Positions 26,226 to 35,838 of a stretch of DNA of 64,000 nt are shown one piece after another. The position numbers and the translations under genes were made by a program. The DNA is from QVMG01 sp032073245 (GTDB taxonomy: Bacteria > Bacteroidota > Bacteroidia > Bacteroidales > Tannerellaceae), in assembly GCA_032073245.1 (NCBI GenBank), contig DAMANX010000004.1, forward strand, positions 124,001 to 188,000. Direction: 5' to 3'. Each line of letters starts with the position of its first letter. Position 1 is the stretch's first letter. The notes below the pieces were generated by a model. The model was not told the DNA's origin and searched no databases. It worked only from the letters and a program-made list of their open reading frames with translations.

Positions 26226-26237
26226 TTTCATAAAAAA

Positions 26238-26310
26238 GGAGTTAAAGGAGTCAAGGAGTCAAAGGAGTTAACGACTCTGACTACTTGACTCCTTTAACTC
26301 CTCTGACTCC
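26238..26310. repeat. Inverted repeat of GGAGTCAAAGGAGTTAA units
   Basis: Tandem GGAGTtAAA / GGAGTCAAG units on the left and their inverse (TTGACTCCTTTAACTCC) on the right can form an approximately 30-bp stem. It lies between glyA and the GH20 gene. A relative sits at 42284-42397. Confidence 0.8.
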
Positions 26311-26355
26311 CCAAAATAAAAACATATTACTCAATCTAAATATTCATATAAATTC

Positions 26356-28704
26356 ATGAAGAAGCTTTTTGCAACAATGTGTGCCGGCGCGGCACTCTGT
26401 GTTTTGGTATCGTGTAATGATACCCCTACAAAAAAGATGTCATACAATGAGGGCATTAATATTATTCCGGCTCCTGTAAGCTTAGTACAAAATCAAGGAA
26501 GTTTTAAACTTGCTAAAGGAACTACAATTTATGCTTCCACACCAGAAGCCAAAACAGTAGCTGAATACTTCATTTCTAAACTGAATCGTGCTACCGGATA
26601 TACCATATCAGTGAGCGATGCTGACGCAAATAAAGGTATTTCTTTATTGGTAGATAATAATCTGGACGTAAATGAAGAAGGATATACACTGGATGTTACC
26701 CCTCTAAAGGTAACTGTAAAAGCTAAAACTCCGCAAGGTTTATTCTATGGTATGCAATCTTTTATGCAATTACTTCCTGCTGAAATCGAAAGTCCTTCAG
26801 TAGTTAACGGCATAGCATGGGAAGCAGCAGCAGTAAACATCAAAGATGAACCTCGCTTCGGCTGGCGTGGTATGATGCTCGATCCTTGCCGTCACTTTAT
26901 GACAGTAGATGAAGTAAAGAAACAATTGGATGTGTTAGCAATGTTCAAGATAAACACCATGCACTGGCACCTTACAGATGACCAGGGATGGCGTATTGAA
27001 ATCAAACAATATCCAAAACTGACTGAGATAGGTTCGAAGCGTATTGAAGGAGAAGGTTTCGAGTATGGTGGTTTCTATACTCAGGAAGAGATCAAAGATG
27101 TTGTTAAATATGCATCTGACCGTTTCATCAAAGTTATTCCCGAAATTGAATTACCGGGTCACGGAATGGCTGCAATTTCAGCTTATCCTGAATTATCCTG
27201 CCGGAACGTTAAAGGTTCACCCCGTATTATCTGGGGTGTGGAAGATATTGTATTCTGTGCAGGTAAAGAAACAACATTTGAATTCCTTGAAAATGTATTC
27301 AAAGAAGTTATTGAACTTTTTCCAAGCGACATTATACATATTGGTGGTGATGAATGTCCAAAGATTGAATGGACTACGTGCCCTCATTGCCAAAAACGTA
27401 TCCGTGATGAAAAGTTACAGGCTAAAGATGGTCATTCTGCAGAAGAACGATTGCAAAGTTATTTTGTTCAACGCATGGAAAAAGTGCTGGCTAAATATGA
27501 TAAAAAGATTATTGGTTGGGATGAAATTCTTGAAGGAGGCTTAGCTCCAACAGCAAGTGTAATGTCATGGCGTGGTGAAGAAGGCGGCATTGCAGCTGCT
27601 AGTATGGATCATGATGTTATTATGACTCCTCAGAATGATGGTATGTATCTTGACCGTTATGAAGGTGATTATAAAATTAATCCTGTAACTATCGGAGGAA
27701 AAGCGACCATCGAAACTGTTTATAAATACAATCCTACTCCGGCAATATTGGTTGAACAAGGTAAAGACCATTTTGTAAAAGGTGTTCAATGTAATACATG
27801 GTCTGAATATATGTACGAAAATGATCTGAGAGAATATCGTATTTTCCCTCGTATTATCGCTCTTGCTGAAATCGGATGGACTCCATTGGATAGAAAAGAT
27901 TATAAAGATTTCGAACGTAGAATTGAAAATGCGAATGTTCGTTTAGATGGACATGATATAAATTACTATATACCTGAGCCGGAACAACCGTATAGTTCAT
28001 GTAATTTCGTAGCATTTACTGATAAAACTTCTTTGGAATTTACAACAAGCCGCCCGATCAAAGTAGTATATACATTGGATGGTAGTGATCCTACTCCATC
28101 TTCTGCTATATATGAATCACCAATTGAGTTTACCGAATCAGGAAATCTTAAGATTCGTTCGGTTTTACCTTCCGGCAAAATGAGCCCAGTTCGTAATATC
28201 ACTGTAGAGAAACAGACATTGGCTCCGGCGAAAGATGTGGCAAATACTAAGCCTGGCTTGAAAATGGATGTCACCTATGGTTATTTCCTAGATGTTTCTC
28301 AAATGAGTGATGCTAAAGACTGGAAAACATCAACTATTACTACTCTGAGAAGTATCACACAAGTGGAGAAAACCAATGAAGCCATGCGCAATGTTAAACA
28401 ATACGGAGCAATTGCAACCGGTTATGTAAACATACCCGAAGATGGCGTGTATTATATATCTTCCGATAATGAAGAGGTTTGGATTGATGGTAAACTATTG
28501 ATCAATAACAAAGGAGAAGTGAAACGTTTCTCTCGCAACGATACTTCTGTTGCTTTAGCAAAGGGTTTGCATGAAATCAAGATTGTATTCTTAGGACACA
28601 TTATCGGCGGTTGGCCTTCTAACTGGAATGATGGTCATGTTGCATTGCGAAAAGCCGATGCAGAAAAGTTCACGAGAGTTACTCCTGAAATGCTTGTTCA
28701 TTAA
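26356..28704 (+). CDS. GH20 beta-N-acetylhexosaminidase lipoprotein
   Basis: The signal peptide ends in the lipobox LVSC (Cys20), so the protein is probably anchored in the outer membrane or periplasm. A GH20 N-domain (residues 35-160) precedes the TIM barrel, which contains GWRGMMLDPCRHF, MHWHLTDDQGWRIE and the catalytic pair HIGGDEC with Asp and Glu near residue 330. After about 530 come a beta-sandwich of chitobiase C-terminal type (YTLDGSDPTPSSAIYESPI) and a PA14-like domain (GVYYISSDNEEVWIDGKLL). It should release terminal GlcNAc or GalNAc from host or dietary glycans. Confidence 0.95.
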   Translation: MKKLFATMCAGAALCVLVSCNDTPTKKMSYNEGINIIPAPVSLVQNQGSFKLAKGTTIYASTPEAKTVAEYFISKLNRATGYTISVSDADANKGISLLVDNNLDVNEEGYTLDVTPLKVTVKAKTPQGLFYGMQSFMQLLPAEIESPSVVNGIAWEAAAVNIKDEPRFGWRGMMLDPCRHFMTVDEVKKQLDVLAMFKINTMHWHLTDDQGWRIEIKQYPKLTEIGSKRIEGEGFEYGGFYTQEEIKDVVKYASDRFIKVIPEIELPGHGMAAISAYPELSCRNVKGSPRIIWGVEDIVFCAGKETTFEFLENVFKEVIELFPSDIIHIGGDECPKIEWTTCPHCQKRIRDEKLQAKDGHSAEERLQSYFVQRMEKVLAKYDKKIIGWDEILEGGLAPTASVMSWRGEEGGIAAASMDHDVIMTPQNDGMYLDRYEGDYKINPVTIGGKATIETVYKYNPTPAILVEQGKDHFVKGVQCNTWSEYMYENDLREYRIFPRIIALAEIGWTPLDRKDYKDFERRIENANVRLDGHDINYYIPEPEQPYSSCNFVAFTDKTSLEFTTSRPIKVVYTLDGSDPTPSSAIYESPIEFTESGNLKIRSVLPSGKMSPVRNITVEKQTLAPAKDVANTKPGLKMDVTYGYFLDVSQMSDAKDWKTSTITTLRSITQVEKTNEAMRNVKQYGAIATGYVNIPEDGVYYISSDNEEVWIDGKLLINNKGEVKRFSRNDTSVALAKGLHEIKIVFLGHIIGGWPSNWNDGHVALRKADAEKFTRVTPEMLVH

Positions 28705-28725
28705 AAAGGCACCTCTTTGATAGTG

Positions 28726-28763
28726 AAAAGGACAGATCTTCTTGAAAGGGTCTGTCCTTTTTT
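28726..28763 (+). terminator. Terminator of the GH20 gene
   Basis: The stem AAAAGGACAGA / TCTGTCCTTTT is followed by further T residues. Confidence 0.8.
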
Positions 28764-28800
28764 GCTTTTATACATTTAGTTTTATAAAAAGAACTATCGT

Positions 28801-28830
28801 TTTGTTTCTTCCAATTTTTTCCTACATTTG
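28801..28830 (+). promoter_or_regulatory. Promoter of the response-regulator gene
   Basis: TTTG at 28801-28804, 18 bases, then TACATTTG at 28823-28830. Both boxes match the Bacteroidetes consensus, one of the cleanest cases in the window. Confidence 0.7.
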
Positions 28831-28872
28831 TCATTATTTTATTACAAGAGATATTAGTTCTAGAACGTGTCC

Positions 28873-29235
28873 ATGAAAAAGTCCATTTTATTGATTGATG
28901 ATAGGCCGGAAATAGCCAAGATTATCATCATCTATCTTTCAGCATTTGAAGTAAAATATGTAGAAAATGCTTTGTTAGCTATGGAATGGCTTTCCAATGG
29001 GAATATTCCTGATCTGATCATTTCAGATATTAATATGCCGGAAATGAGTGGCGAAGATTTCTTGATTTATGTAAAGGGGACTAAAGAGTTTTGTTCTATA
29101 CCAGTATTCATACTTTCAAGTATTGATAAAGATGAAGATAGAATACGTTTATTGAAAGAGGGTGCCGACGATTTTATTCTCAAACCATTTAATCCTGAAG
29201 AATTGAAAGTTAGGGTAAAAGGGGTGTTAGGGTAA
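28873..29235 (+). CDS. Stand-alone response-regulator receiver protein
   Basis: A single CheY-like receiver domain of 120 residues: acidic pair LLIDDRPE near residues 6-10, phospho-acceptor Asp in IISDINMPEM near 53, Ser in ILSSID and Lys in LKPFNPEEL. There is no output domain, so it works by protein contact or as a phosphate relay. The gene ends about 110 bases before a second receiver-containing gene with its own promoter. ATG 28873 is used rather than GTG 28867. Confidence 0.92.
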   Translation: MKKSILLIDDRPEIAKIIIIYLSAFEVKYVENALLAMEWLSNGNIPDLIISDINMPEMSGEDFLIYVKGTKEFCSIPVFILSSIDKDEDRIRLLKEGADDFILKPFNPEELKVRVKGVLG

Positions 29236-29300
29236 AACGGAATTTATAATAAACCTAAAAAAATCTAAGTAAAAAAGTTCCCCTTTATCAACAATATTAA

Positions 29301-29308
29301 TACATTTG
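29301..29308 (+). promoter_or_regulatory. -7 box of the receiver-kinase gene
   Basis: TACATTTG matches TAnnTTTG exactly, 38 bases before ATG 29347. Confidence 0.55.
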
Positions 29309-29346
29309 TATCTTAGAACAGAATTGCACATTTATTATATAGCCTG

Positions 29347-30468
29347 ATGGACAAACTAGCCGCAGATTACAAAGTCTTAGTTGTAGATGATGTACCTACT
29401 AATGTCATGTTAGTACAAGCCATATTGAAGAAAGAAGGATATACTATCCTTACATGCGATAATGGACCTAAAGCTCTTACAATTGCACAAGAGCAACATC
29501 CTAATCTTATATTGCTGGATATTATGATGCCTGAGATGGATGGTTATGAGGTATTGCAACACTTAAAAAGTAATCCGGAAACAAACGATATTCCTGTTAT
29601 TATTATGTCTGCCTTAAGCGATATGCAAAGTATCGTAAAAGGTTATCAATTGGGTGCTATTGAATATGTGACCAAACCCTTCCAAAGGGAAGAGCTGATG
29701 AAACGTGTAGCTCACCGTTATGAATTATTCAGTATCAAAAGAATTAAACAAGAGTTAGAAAATACAATTGAATCACGTGATACTCTTTATTCCGTGATTG
29801 CCCATGACCTACGTTCTCCTCTGGGTTCTCTTAAAATGATGATCAATGCTATCCTTTTGATGGTGGATAAAAATAGTGTGGGTGATGAAGTCTTCGAAAT
29901 GCTTCAAATGATAAATAAAACATCTGAAGAAATATTTCTTCTTCTCGACAATCTATTGAAGTGGGCAAAAAACCGCTTACACCGTCAAAGTATATACAAA
30001 CAAACAATTGATATAAACAGCATTATTGCCAGTACAACAGACATATATGTAGCTGTTGCCAAACAAAAAGGGATCAATTTAGTTGTTGAAGGATTGGACA
30101 AAAAGTTGGTAGGATCCGTAGATATAGATATGCTTAAAACGATTGTCCGCAATTTAATTTCTAATGCATTAAAATTCAGTTATCAGGGCGGAACAGTAAC
30201 TATAAGCTCTACTACTGAAGAAGACTTTGTTATTGTGAGTGTTAAAGATACCGGAAAAGGGATTAAAAAAGAAGATCAGGATAAGTTACTTAAACAAAAT
30301 ACCCATTTCACTACATACGGAACAGACAACGAAAAAGGTTCCGGATTAGGCCTTATGTTGACTAAAGACTTTGTAGAGCTTCATGATGGTAAGATCTGGT
30401 TCGAATCGGAAGAAGGAAAAGGAACAACTTTCTTCTTCTCACTCAAAGCGCTTAATCAAGAAGATTAA
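29347..30468 (+). CDS. Receiver-histidine kinase hybrid (REC-HisKA-HATPase)
   Basis: The 373 residues show a receiver domain first (LVVDDVPTNVML, phospho-Asp in LLDIMMPEMDGYE near 58, Lys in VTKPFQREEL), then a HisKA segment with SVIAHDLRSPLG (His near residue 150) and a HATPase domain with N-box NLISNALKFS, DTGKGI and GSGLGLML. There is no membrane segment or sensor domain, so input must come through the N-terminal receiver from another kinase. It may act on the free receiver encoded just upstream. Confidence 0.95.
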   Translation: MDKLAADYKVLVVDDVPTNVMLVQAILKKEGYTILTCDNGPKALTIAQEQHPNLILLDIMMPEMDGYEVLQHLKSNPETNDIPVIIMSALSDMQSIVKGYQLGAIEYVTKPFQREELMKRVAHRYELFSIKRIKQELENTIESRDTLYSVIAHDLRSPLGSLKMMINAILLMVDKNSVGDEVFEMLQMINKTSEEIFLLLDNLLKWAKNRLHRQSIYKQTIDINSIIASTTDIYVAVAKQKGINLVVEGLDKKLVGSVDIDMLKTIVRNLISNALKFSYQGGTVTISSTTEEDFVIVSVKDTGKGIKKEDQDKLLKQNTHFTTYGTDNEKGSGLGLMLTKDFVELHDGKIWFESEEGKGTTFFFSLKALNQED

Positions 30469-30492
30469 AACTCTTATCATATATAATGATAG

Positions 30493-30527
30493 ATATCCTT
30501 CAATTGTATTGAGGGATATTTTTTTTA
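30493..30527. terminator. Bidirectional terminator between kinase and sigma-factor genes
   Basis: The stem ATATCCTTCAAT / ATTGAGGGATAT (one G-T pair) is followed by a T-run that overlaps the sigma-factor stop codon. The genes are convergent. Confidence 0.75.
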
Positions 30528-31106
30528 CTTGCAATTAATCGAAGAACCAAGAAGCAGCAATAATGGTAAATAGTCCTTCAGCTCAACCCGTAATATCTTT
30601 AAGGCTTGCTGAATGCGATAGTCTACAGTTTTAGAGGACACGTTCAATATTCCGGCTATTTCATTATATGTTTTACCATCAATTCTATTCAATACAAAAG
30701 CTTCACGATATTTCTCCGGCAAACGCGCAAGTGCTTCCTCTATTTTTTGGGAAAGCTCTTCTACGATATAAAAATCAGGATCATCGAATAATGCTTCCTG
30801 GTTGTTTGCTATAATGTTATGCACCTGTTCCCTGACCTTATTTTTATTGATAAAATTGATACACTTATTTCTTACTGCCCGAAAAAGATAATTGATTAAA
30901 GAAGACTCAACAACAATGTTTTCTCTATTTTCCCATAACCAAACCATAACATCTTGCACAATTTCTTCAGCATCACCAATTGCCACAAACTGGTTTGCAT
31001 ATCCACACAACATGGAATAATACTTCATAAAAAAAGTATCAAAAGCTGCTTTATTGCTTTGTTGTATCGATTCAAACAGATGCAAATCAGATGTCGTTTG
31101 ACTCAT
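30525..31106 (-). CDS. ECF-type RNA polymerase sigma factor
   Basis: Sigma region 2 is seen as MKYYSMLCGYANQFVAIGDAEEIVQDVMVWLWENRE, and region 4 as LPEKYREAFVLNRIDGKTYNEIAGILNVSSKTVDYRIQQALKIL, with a helix-turn-helix (193 residues). It belongs to the SusC/FecR-linked group of Bacteroidetes. It is transcribed divergently from the FecR gene, 137 bases apart, instead of in the same operon as is usual. The C-terminus is hydrophobic (PLLLLLGSSI). Confidence 0.93.
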   Translation of the reverse strand: MSQTTSDLHLFESIQQSNKAAFDTFFMKYYSMLCGYANQFVAIGDAEEIVQDVMVWLWENRENIVVESSLINYLFRAVRNKCINFINKNKVREQVHNIIANNQEALFDDPDFYIVEELSQKIEEALARLPEKYREAFVLNRIDGKTYNEIAGILNVSSKTVDYRIQQALKILRVELKDYLPLLLLLGSSINCK

Positions 31107-31243
31107 TATAAATAGGTATTAAATCCCCAGTATTACAATATTACGTATCTAATATTAAAGCAAAATTAATAAAAATGAACAAATTTCCAATCTTATTTAG
31201 GAACATTCATTCTTGAACTGCCTTATTAGTAGAACAGGAATAT

Positions 31244-32269
31244 ATGTCAGCACAAGATAAAATAGAGGTAAATGAATTTTCACTAATTCAATACATAAGA
31301 AACGAATTAACAAATGAGGAAAGAATGGCAGTAGATGAATGGATTAATGAGTCTGATGACAACAAGAAAATAGCAGAAGACTGTTATTATTTGTCTTGGG
31401 CCATTTCAACCTTGAAAACGATCAAAAGCACAGACGCAGAAGATGCTTTAAAAAAAGTAAATAAACGCATCTTTAAGAACAAATCACGTGTTTTTATCCG
31501 GCGTATACCTATGATTGCCGCATTGTTAGCTATTTCTACATTCATTTTATCTGCATACCTTTTCTTACAATCTAAAGATAAAGAAAATATATTCTATTTG
31601 GAAGCTAAAATGACCCCGGGAATGATTGGTTCTATGGTTTTACCCGATGGAACTAAAGTTTGGTTAAACTCTTCCACTTACATTAAATATCCCAATTCAT
31701 TTGAAGGAGATACACGGGAGATTGAATTGGATGGGGAAGCTTTTTTTAAAGTAAAAAGGGACGACCAAAAGAAGTTTATAGTGCATACACAGCAATCATC
31801 TATAACTGTTTTGGGTACATCTTTTAATGTGGATGCTTACAGCTATAATGATTTCATTACTACAACAGTTGTTGATGGTTCTGTCGAATTCAGTTATGAA
31901 ACAGAATTTAATAAGACAAAAACAATTACCATGGCGCCCAAAGAGCAGGTATTCTATAATAAAGAAAACCATAAAGCAGAAAAAAAGGACACCTATATTG
32001 CTAAAGATATTGCTTGGATGAAGGGACAAATTGTTCTCCGAGATACTCCTTTATCTGAAGTTTTATGGATTTTAAATAAAAGATTCAATGTTGAATTTGT
32101 GATAAAAGACCCTTCGTTTTACAAACATTCATTCAGAGGAGTATTCACTAATCAACAGATTGAACGGGTACTTGAACACTTTCACAAATCATCTGCTATA
32201 CGATATAAAATCAATCATCTTTATGACGATGATGGAGAAATCGTAAAAAGTCAGGTAGAACTATTTTAA
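31244..32269 (+). CDS. FecR-family anti-sigma factor
   Basis: An N-terminal cytoplasmic part (about 1-85), one membrane helix (PMIAALLAISTFILSAYLFL near residues 88-107) and a periplasmic FecR domain (MVLPDGTKVWLNSSTYIKYP through WMKGQIVLRDTPLSEVLWIL, about 125-280) are present. The C-terminal DUF4974-like region (FRGVFTNQQIERVLEHF) is the part expected to touch the SusC signalling domain. It would hold the ECF sigma factor until substrate binding at SusC releases it. Confidence 0.93.
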   Translation: MSAQDKIEVNEFSLIQYIRNELTNEERMAVDEWINESDDNKKIAEDCYYLSWAISTLKTIKSTDAEDALKKVNKRIFKNKSRVFIRRIPMIAALLAISTFILSAYLFLQSKDKENIFYLEAKMTPGMIGSMVLPDGTKVWLNSSTYIKYPNSFEGDTREIELDGEAFFKVKRDDQKKFIVHTQQSSITVLGTSFNVDAYSYNDFITTTVVDGSVEFSYETEFNKTKTITMAPKEQVFYNKENHKAEKKDTYIAKDIAWMKGQIVLRDTPLSEVLWILNKRFNVEFVIKDPSFYKHSFRGVFTNQQIERVLEHFHKSSAIRYKINHLYDDDGEIVKSQVELF

Positions 32270-32328
32270 ATTTGAATTATTACCTTAAAAAAACTATTAT
32301 GCGAACCAGAGATCCATGAACAGAAAAA

Positions 32329-32393
32329 CACACGAATAAATATTGGCGTACTTATTCGTGTGAAAAAGATTTTCCGCTTGTTTGGCGACAAGC
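32329..32393 (+). promoter_or_regulatory. Two hairpins in the susC leader
   Basis: The stem CACACGAATAA / TTATTCGTGTG (32329-32339 and 32352-32362, perfect, 12-base loop) is followed by GCTTG / CAAGC (32376-32380 and 32389-32393). They lie between the FecR stop and susC, so they may attenuate, process or stabilise the susC message. Confidence 0.6.
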
Positions 32394-32430
32394 TTAAACT
32401 CATTTTTTATCATTAAAACACTACAAATCT

Positions 32431-35400
32431 ATGCGAAAAAAGAATAGTATCAAAACAAAAATACTGTTACGTATGAAAATAACTGCATTATTGCTAACGT
32501 TCAGTCTTTCAATTATGAGCGCCGCAAATACGTATAGTCAGAATACGCTATTATCGGTTGAAGCAAAGAATCAAACAGTGCAGACGGTTTTAGATCAAAT
32601 CGAGGCACAATCTGAATTCCATTTTTTCTATAACACAAAGCAAATTAACACGAATAAATTAGTATCGGTTAATGCTACAAAGAAGAGTGTATTTGACGTT
32701 CTGAATGAAATTTTCAAAAATACAGATGTTACTTACGAAGTATTAGACAAAAACATTATTCTTTCCACAACTAAAAAGAAAAGTGAGAAAGATGCAACTG
32801 TTTATACTTCTGTACAACAACAAACAGGAAAAAATGTAACCGGAACAGTAACCGATGAGTTCGGTGATCCTGTAATAGGCGCAAATGTCGTTGAGAAAGG
32901 TACTACTAATGGGGTAGTAACCGACTTGGACGGAGCTTTCAACTTAACTGTAGCAAATAATGCCACCCTGCAAATCTCCTATATTGGATATTCAACAAAA
33001 GAGATTAGCGTAGCTAGCGGCACAACTTTTAAAGTTACTCTGGAAGAAGATTCTAAAGTTATATCTGAAGTTGTTGTTACAGCTCTAGGTATCAAACGTG
33101 AAGAGAAAGCGTTGGGATATTCGGTACAAAAAATCAGTGGAGAAGAAGCTACCATAGCTAAAGGGGTTAATATTACAACTTCTTTAACCGGTAAAGTAGC
33201 AGGTTTGAATGTTAGAAACAGCTCAGACTTTAATGCAGATTTGGCAATTGAATTACGTGGAGCCACCCCAATGATTGTTATTGATGGGGTTCATTCTACG
33301 AATGTGACTTTACGTGAGATTGCTGCTGATGATGTGGAATCTATGGAGGTCTTAAAAGGAGGTACAGCTTCCGCATTATATGGTGAAGCCGGACGTAATG
33401 GTGCCATTATGATCACTACCAAACGTGCTGCGACAAAGGGTGTAAAAATATCTGTAAATAGTAATACTATGTTCCACTCAGGTTTTTTGCGCTTGCCGGA
33501 AGTACAAAGTTCATATAGTTCCGGTATGAAAGGGGAATATATGGCTTACGATGAATGTTGGGGAGATAAAATGGACATTGGAAGAACAGCACTTCAATAT
33601 GATCCTCTTACCAGCGAATGGTCTGAACAACCACTTGTTTCTAAAGGAAAAGATAACCTGAAAAATTTCATGCAGGCATCTTTTGTAACCAATAATAATG
33701 TTAACATTGCATATAAAGGCGATAAAGGTTCTTTCAGAACTTCGTTAAATCATATTTACCATAAAGGTGTATGGCCTAACAACCAGGAAAATCGTTTTAC
33801 ATATACGATGTCCGGGGATATGAAATTGAATGACAAACTGACGATGGATGCATCTATGTCATATAGTAAACGTACTGCACCTCAAAGTATGGGTGCCGGT
33901 GCTTATGGCTGGCGGAGCTATATCTATCTGATGGGAGTATGGACCGGTGCTGATTATGACATTCGTGATTTCCGTAATTATTGGAAAGTTGGAAAAGAAA
34001 AAGAAGATCAGAATTGGCATTATGACATTTGGTATAATAACCCGTGGTTTATGGCTTATGAGACATTACAGCCTTACGAACAGGATCGTATGTTTGGTCA
34101 GGTAAATGCCAACTGGGAAGTGACTAGCTGGTTCAAAGTTCTTGCTCGTTTGGGTTATGACTCTTTAAGTGGCAGAAGTGAAGAAACTTATCCTATTAGC
34201 CACCGTTCTTACAAAACCGGTCAATACACCATGTCAAAAACACAAAACTATAGTGTTAAAGGTGATGTGATAGGTATGTTCGACTATAAATTAAACGATT
34301 TCAACTTTGATGCATTAGTTGGTACATCATTGAATTACAGAGATAATAATTATCAAACCTCCTCCACACGTGGTGGTTTGGCTATCCCTGGTTTTTATTC
34401 ATTAAGTTCTGGTATAGAAGGGGTAACTTCTTCTGCTACGCATAGTGAAGTACAAACAAATAGTGTATATGGTAAAATTGGTGTAAGCTGGAAAAGTGCT
34501 GTCTTCGTAGAAGCAACAGGACGTAATGACTGGGCTTCCACTTTATCAAAAGAAGAACGTTCTTATTTTTATCCGTCGGTAGGTACCAGTGTTATTCTTT
34601 CAGAATTGATCAAATTGCCGGATTGGTTCTCTTTCTGGAAACTAAGAGGTTCATGGGCAAGCTCTAAAATTACACCTGCTTATAATGAAATCAACTCAAC
34701 TTATTCTATTGAAACAAATATCTGGAATAGTTTAAATGGAGCCAAACCGCCTACGTCAATACGTCCAAGCACTTTGAAGCCCGAATCTCAGATTGACTGG
34801 GAAATCGGTACCGAATTGTATTTCCTTAAAAGACTTCGATTTGATGTCGCCTATTATCAGCGTTTAACTATGGATCGTTTGACAACAACAACGATTCCTG
34901 CTGCATCTGGTTACACTAGTGTATATATCAATATGGATGAAGTTCGTCAACGCAGAGGTGTTGAAATAACAGTTACAGGTGATGTCATTAAAAATAAAGA
35001 TTTCCAATGGGTATCTTCTGTAAACTGGAGTAAGACTGGATATTATTATAAAGAAATCGATCCGGAGTATGCAGCAGACCGCCTATGGGTACATGATGGG
35101 GCATCTATCAATCATTATGTGTATAAAGATTGGGAAAGAGATCCTAACGGAAATATGATTTTAAATAATGGTTTCCCTGTATTGAGCAATTATGATACAA
35201 CAAAAGGACTTTCTATCCCTAGTTGGATATGGGGATTTACCAATCATTTTACTTATAAAGATTTCCATTTATCTATTTCTTTTGACGGCCGTGTAGGTGG
35301 TTATGCATGGGATCAAACATCTCAAGCCATGTGGCACTCCGGAGCACATATCGACTCTGATACCCAATACCGTTATCAAGAGGTTGTAGAGGGAGTACAA

Positions 35401-35826
35401 AAACCGTATGTAGCAAAAGGTGTAAAAGTTGTGTCAGGAGAAGTAGAATATGATACGTATGGCCGGATTACAAAAGACACACGCGTATTTGAAGAAAATG
35501 ATGTAGCAGTATCCTATAACGACTATATGAAACGTTATAATACAGCACCTTCCGGCTCAGGTAAAGATCAATGGGTAAACGATATGACTTTCTTTAAACT
35601 AAGAGAACTATCCATTGGCTATAATCTTCCTAAAAGCCTTACACAAAAATTAGGCATTTATGATGCAGAAATATCATTGACTGGTCAGAACTTGTTCCTC
35701 TGGTCGAAAAACTTTAAACAGTCCGATATTGATGGTACCGGTAGTACTACTTCAAATGCTATTACCGCAAATCTGATTACGCCTTCTGCTCGTCAAATAG
35801 GTTTCAATGTTAAGTTCTCATTCTAA
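32431..35826 (+). CDS. SusC/RagA TonB-dependent outer-membrane transporter with STN domain
   Basis: The 1131-residue protein starts with a basic leader and signal segment (ALLLTFSLSIMSAANTYSQ). An STN signalling domain follows (LLSVEAKNQTVQTVLDQIEA at about 40-110), then a carboxypeptidase-regulatory-like domain (VTGTVTDEFGDPVIGANVVE), a TonB-box region SEVVVTALG, a plug (ATPMIVIDG, GRNGAIMITTK) and the 22-strand barrel to the terminal aromatic NVKFSF. The STN domain talks to FecR. No glycosidase gene is adjacent, so the ligand cannot be told. Confidence 0.97.
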   Translation: MRKKNSIKTKILLRMKITALLLTFSLSIMSAANTYSQNTLLSVEAKNQTVQTVLDQIEAQSEFHFFYNTKQINTNKLVSVNATKKSVFDVLNEIFKNTDVTYEVLDKNIILSTTKKKSEKDATVYTSVQQQTGKNVTGTVTDEFGDPVIGANVVEKGTTNGVVTDLDGAFNLTVANNATLQISYIGYSTKEISVASGTTFKVTLEEDSKVISEVVVTALGIKREEKALGYSVQKISGEEATIAKGVNITTSLTGKVAGLNVRNSSDFNADLAIELRGATPMIVIDGVHSTNVTLREIAADDVESMEVLKGGTASALYGEAGRNGAIMITTKRAATKGVKISVNSNTMFHSGFLRLPEVQSSYSSGMKGEYMAYDECWGDKMDIGRTALQYDPLTSEWSEQPLVSKGKDNLKNFMQASFVTNNNVNIAYKGDKGSFRTSLNHIYHKGVWPNNQENRFTYTMSGDMKLNDKLTMDASMSYSKRTAPQSMGAGAYGWRSYIYLMGVWTGADYDIRDFRNYWKVGKEKEDQNWHYDIWYNNPWFMAYETLQPYEQDRMFGQVNANWEVTSWFKVLARLGYDSLSGRSEETYPISHRSYKTGQYTMSKTQNYSVKGDVIGMFDYKLNDFNFDALVGTSLNYRDNNYQTSSTRGGLAIPGFYSLSSGIEGVTSSATHSEVQTNSVYGKIGVSWKSAVFVEATGRNDWASTLSKEERSYFYPSVGTSVILSELIKLPDWFSFWKLRGSWASSKITPAYNEINSTYSIETNIWNSLNGAKPPTSIRPSTLKPESQIDWEIGTELYFLKRLRFDVAYYQRLTMDRLTTTTIPAASGYTSVYINMDEVRQRRGVEITVTGDVIKNKDFQWVSSVNWSKTGYYYKEIDPEYAADRLWVHDGASINHYVYKDWERDPNGNMILNNGFPVLSNYDTTKGLSIPSWIWGFTNHFTYKDFHLSISFDGRVGGYAWDQTSQAMWHSGAHIDSDTQYRYQEVVEGVQKPYVAKGVKVVSGEVEYDTYGRITKDTRVFEENDVAVSYNDYMKRYNTAPSGSGKDQWVNDMTFFKLRELSIGYNLPKSLTQKLGIYDAEISLTGQNLFLWSKNFKQSDIDGTGSTTSNAITANLITPSARQIGFNVKFSF

Positions 35827-35838
35827 AATAAAACAGTT

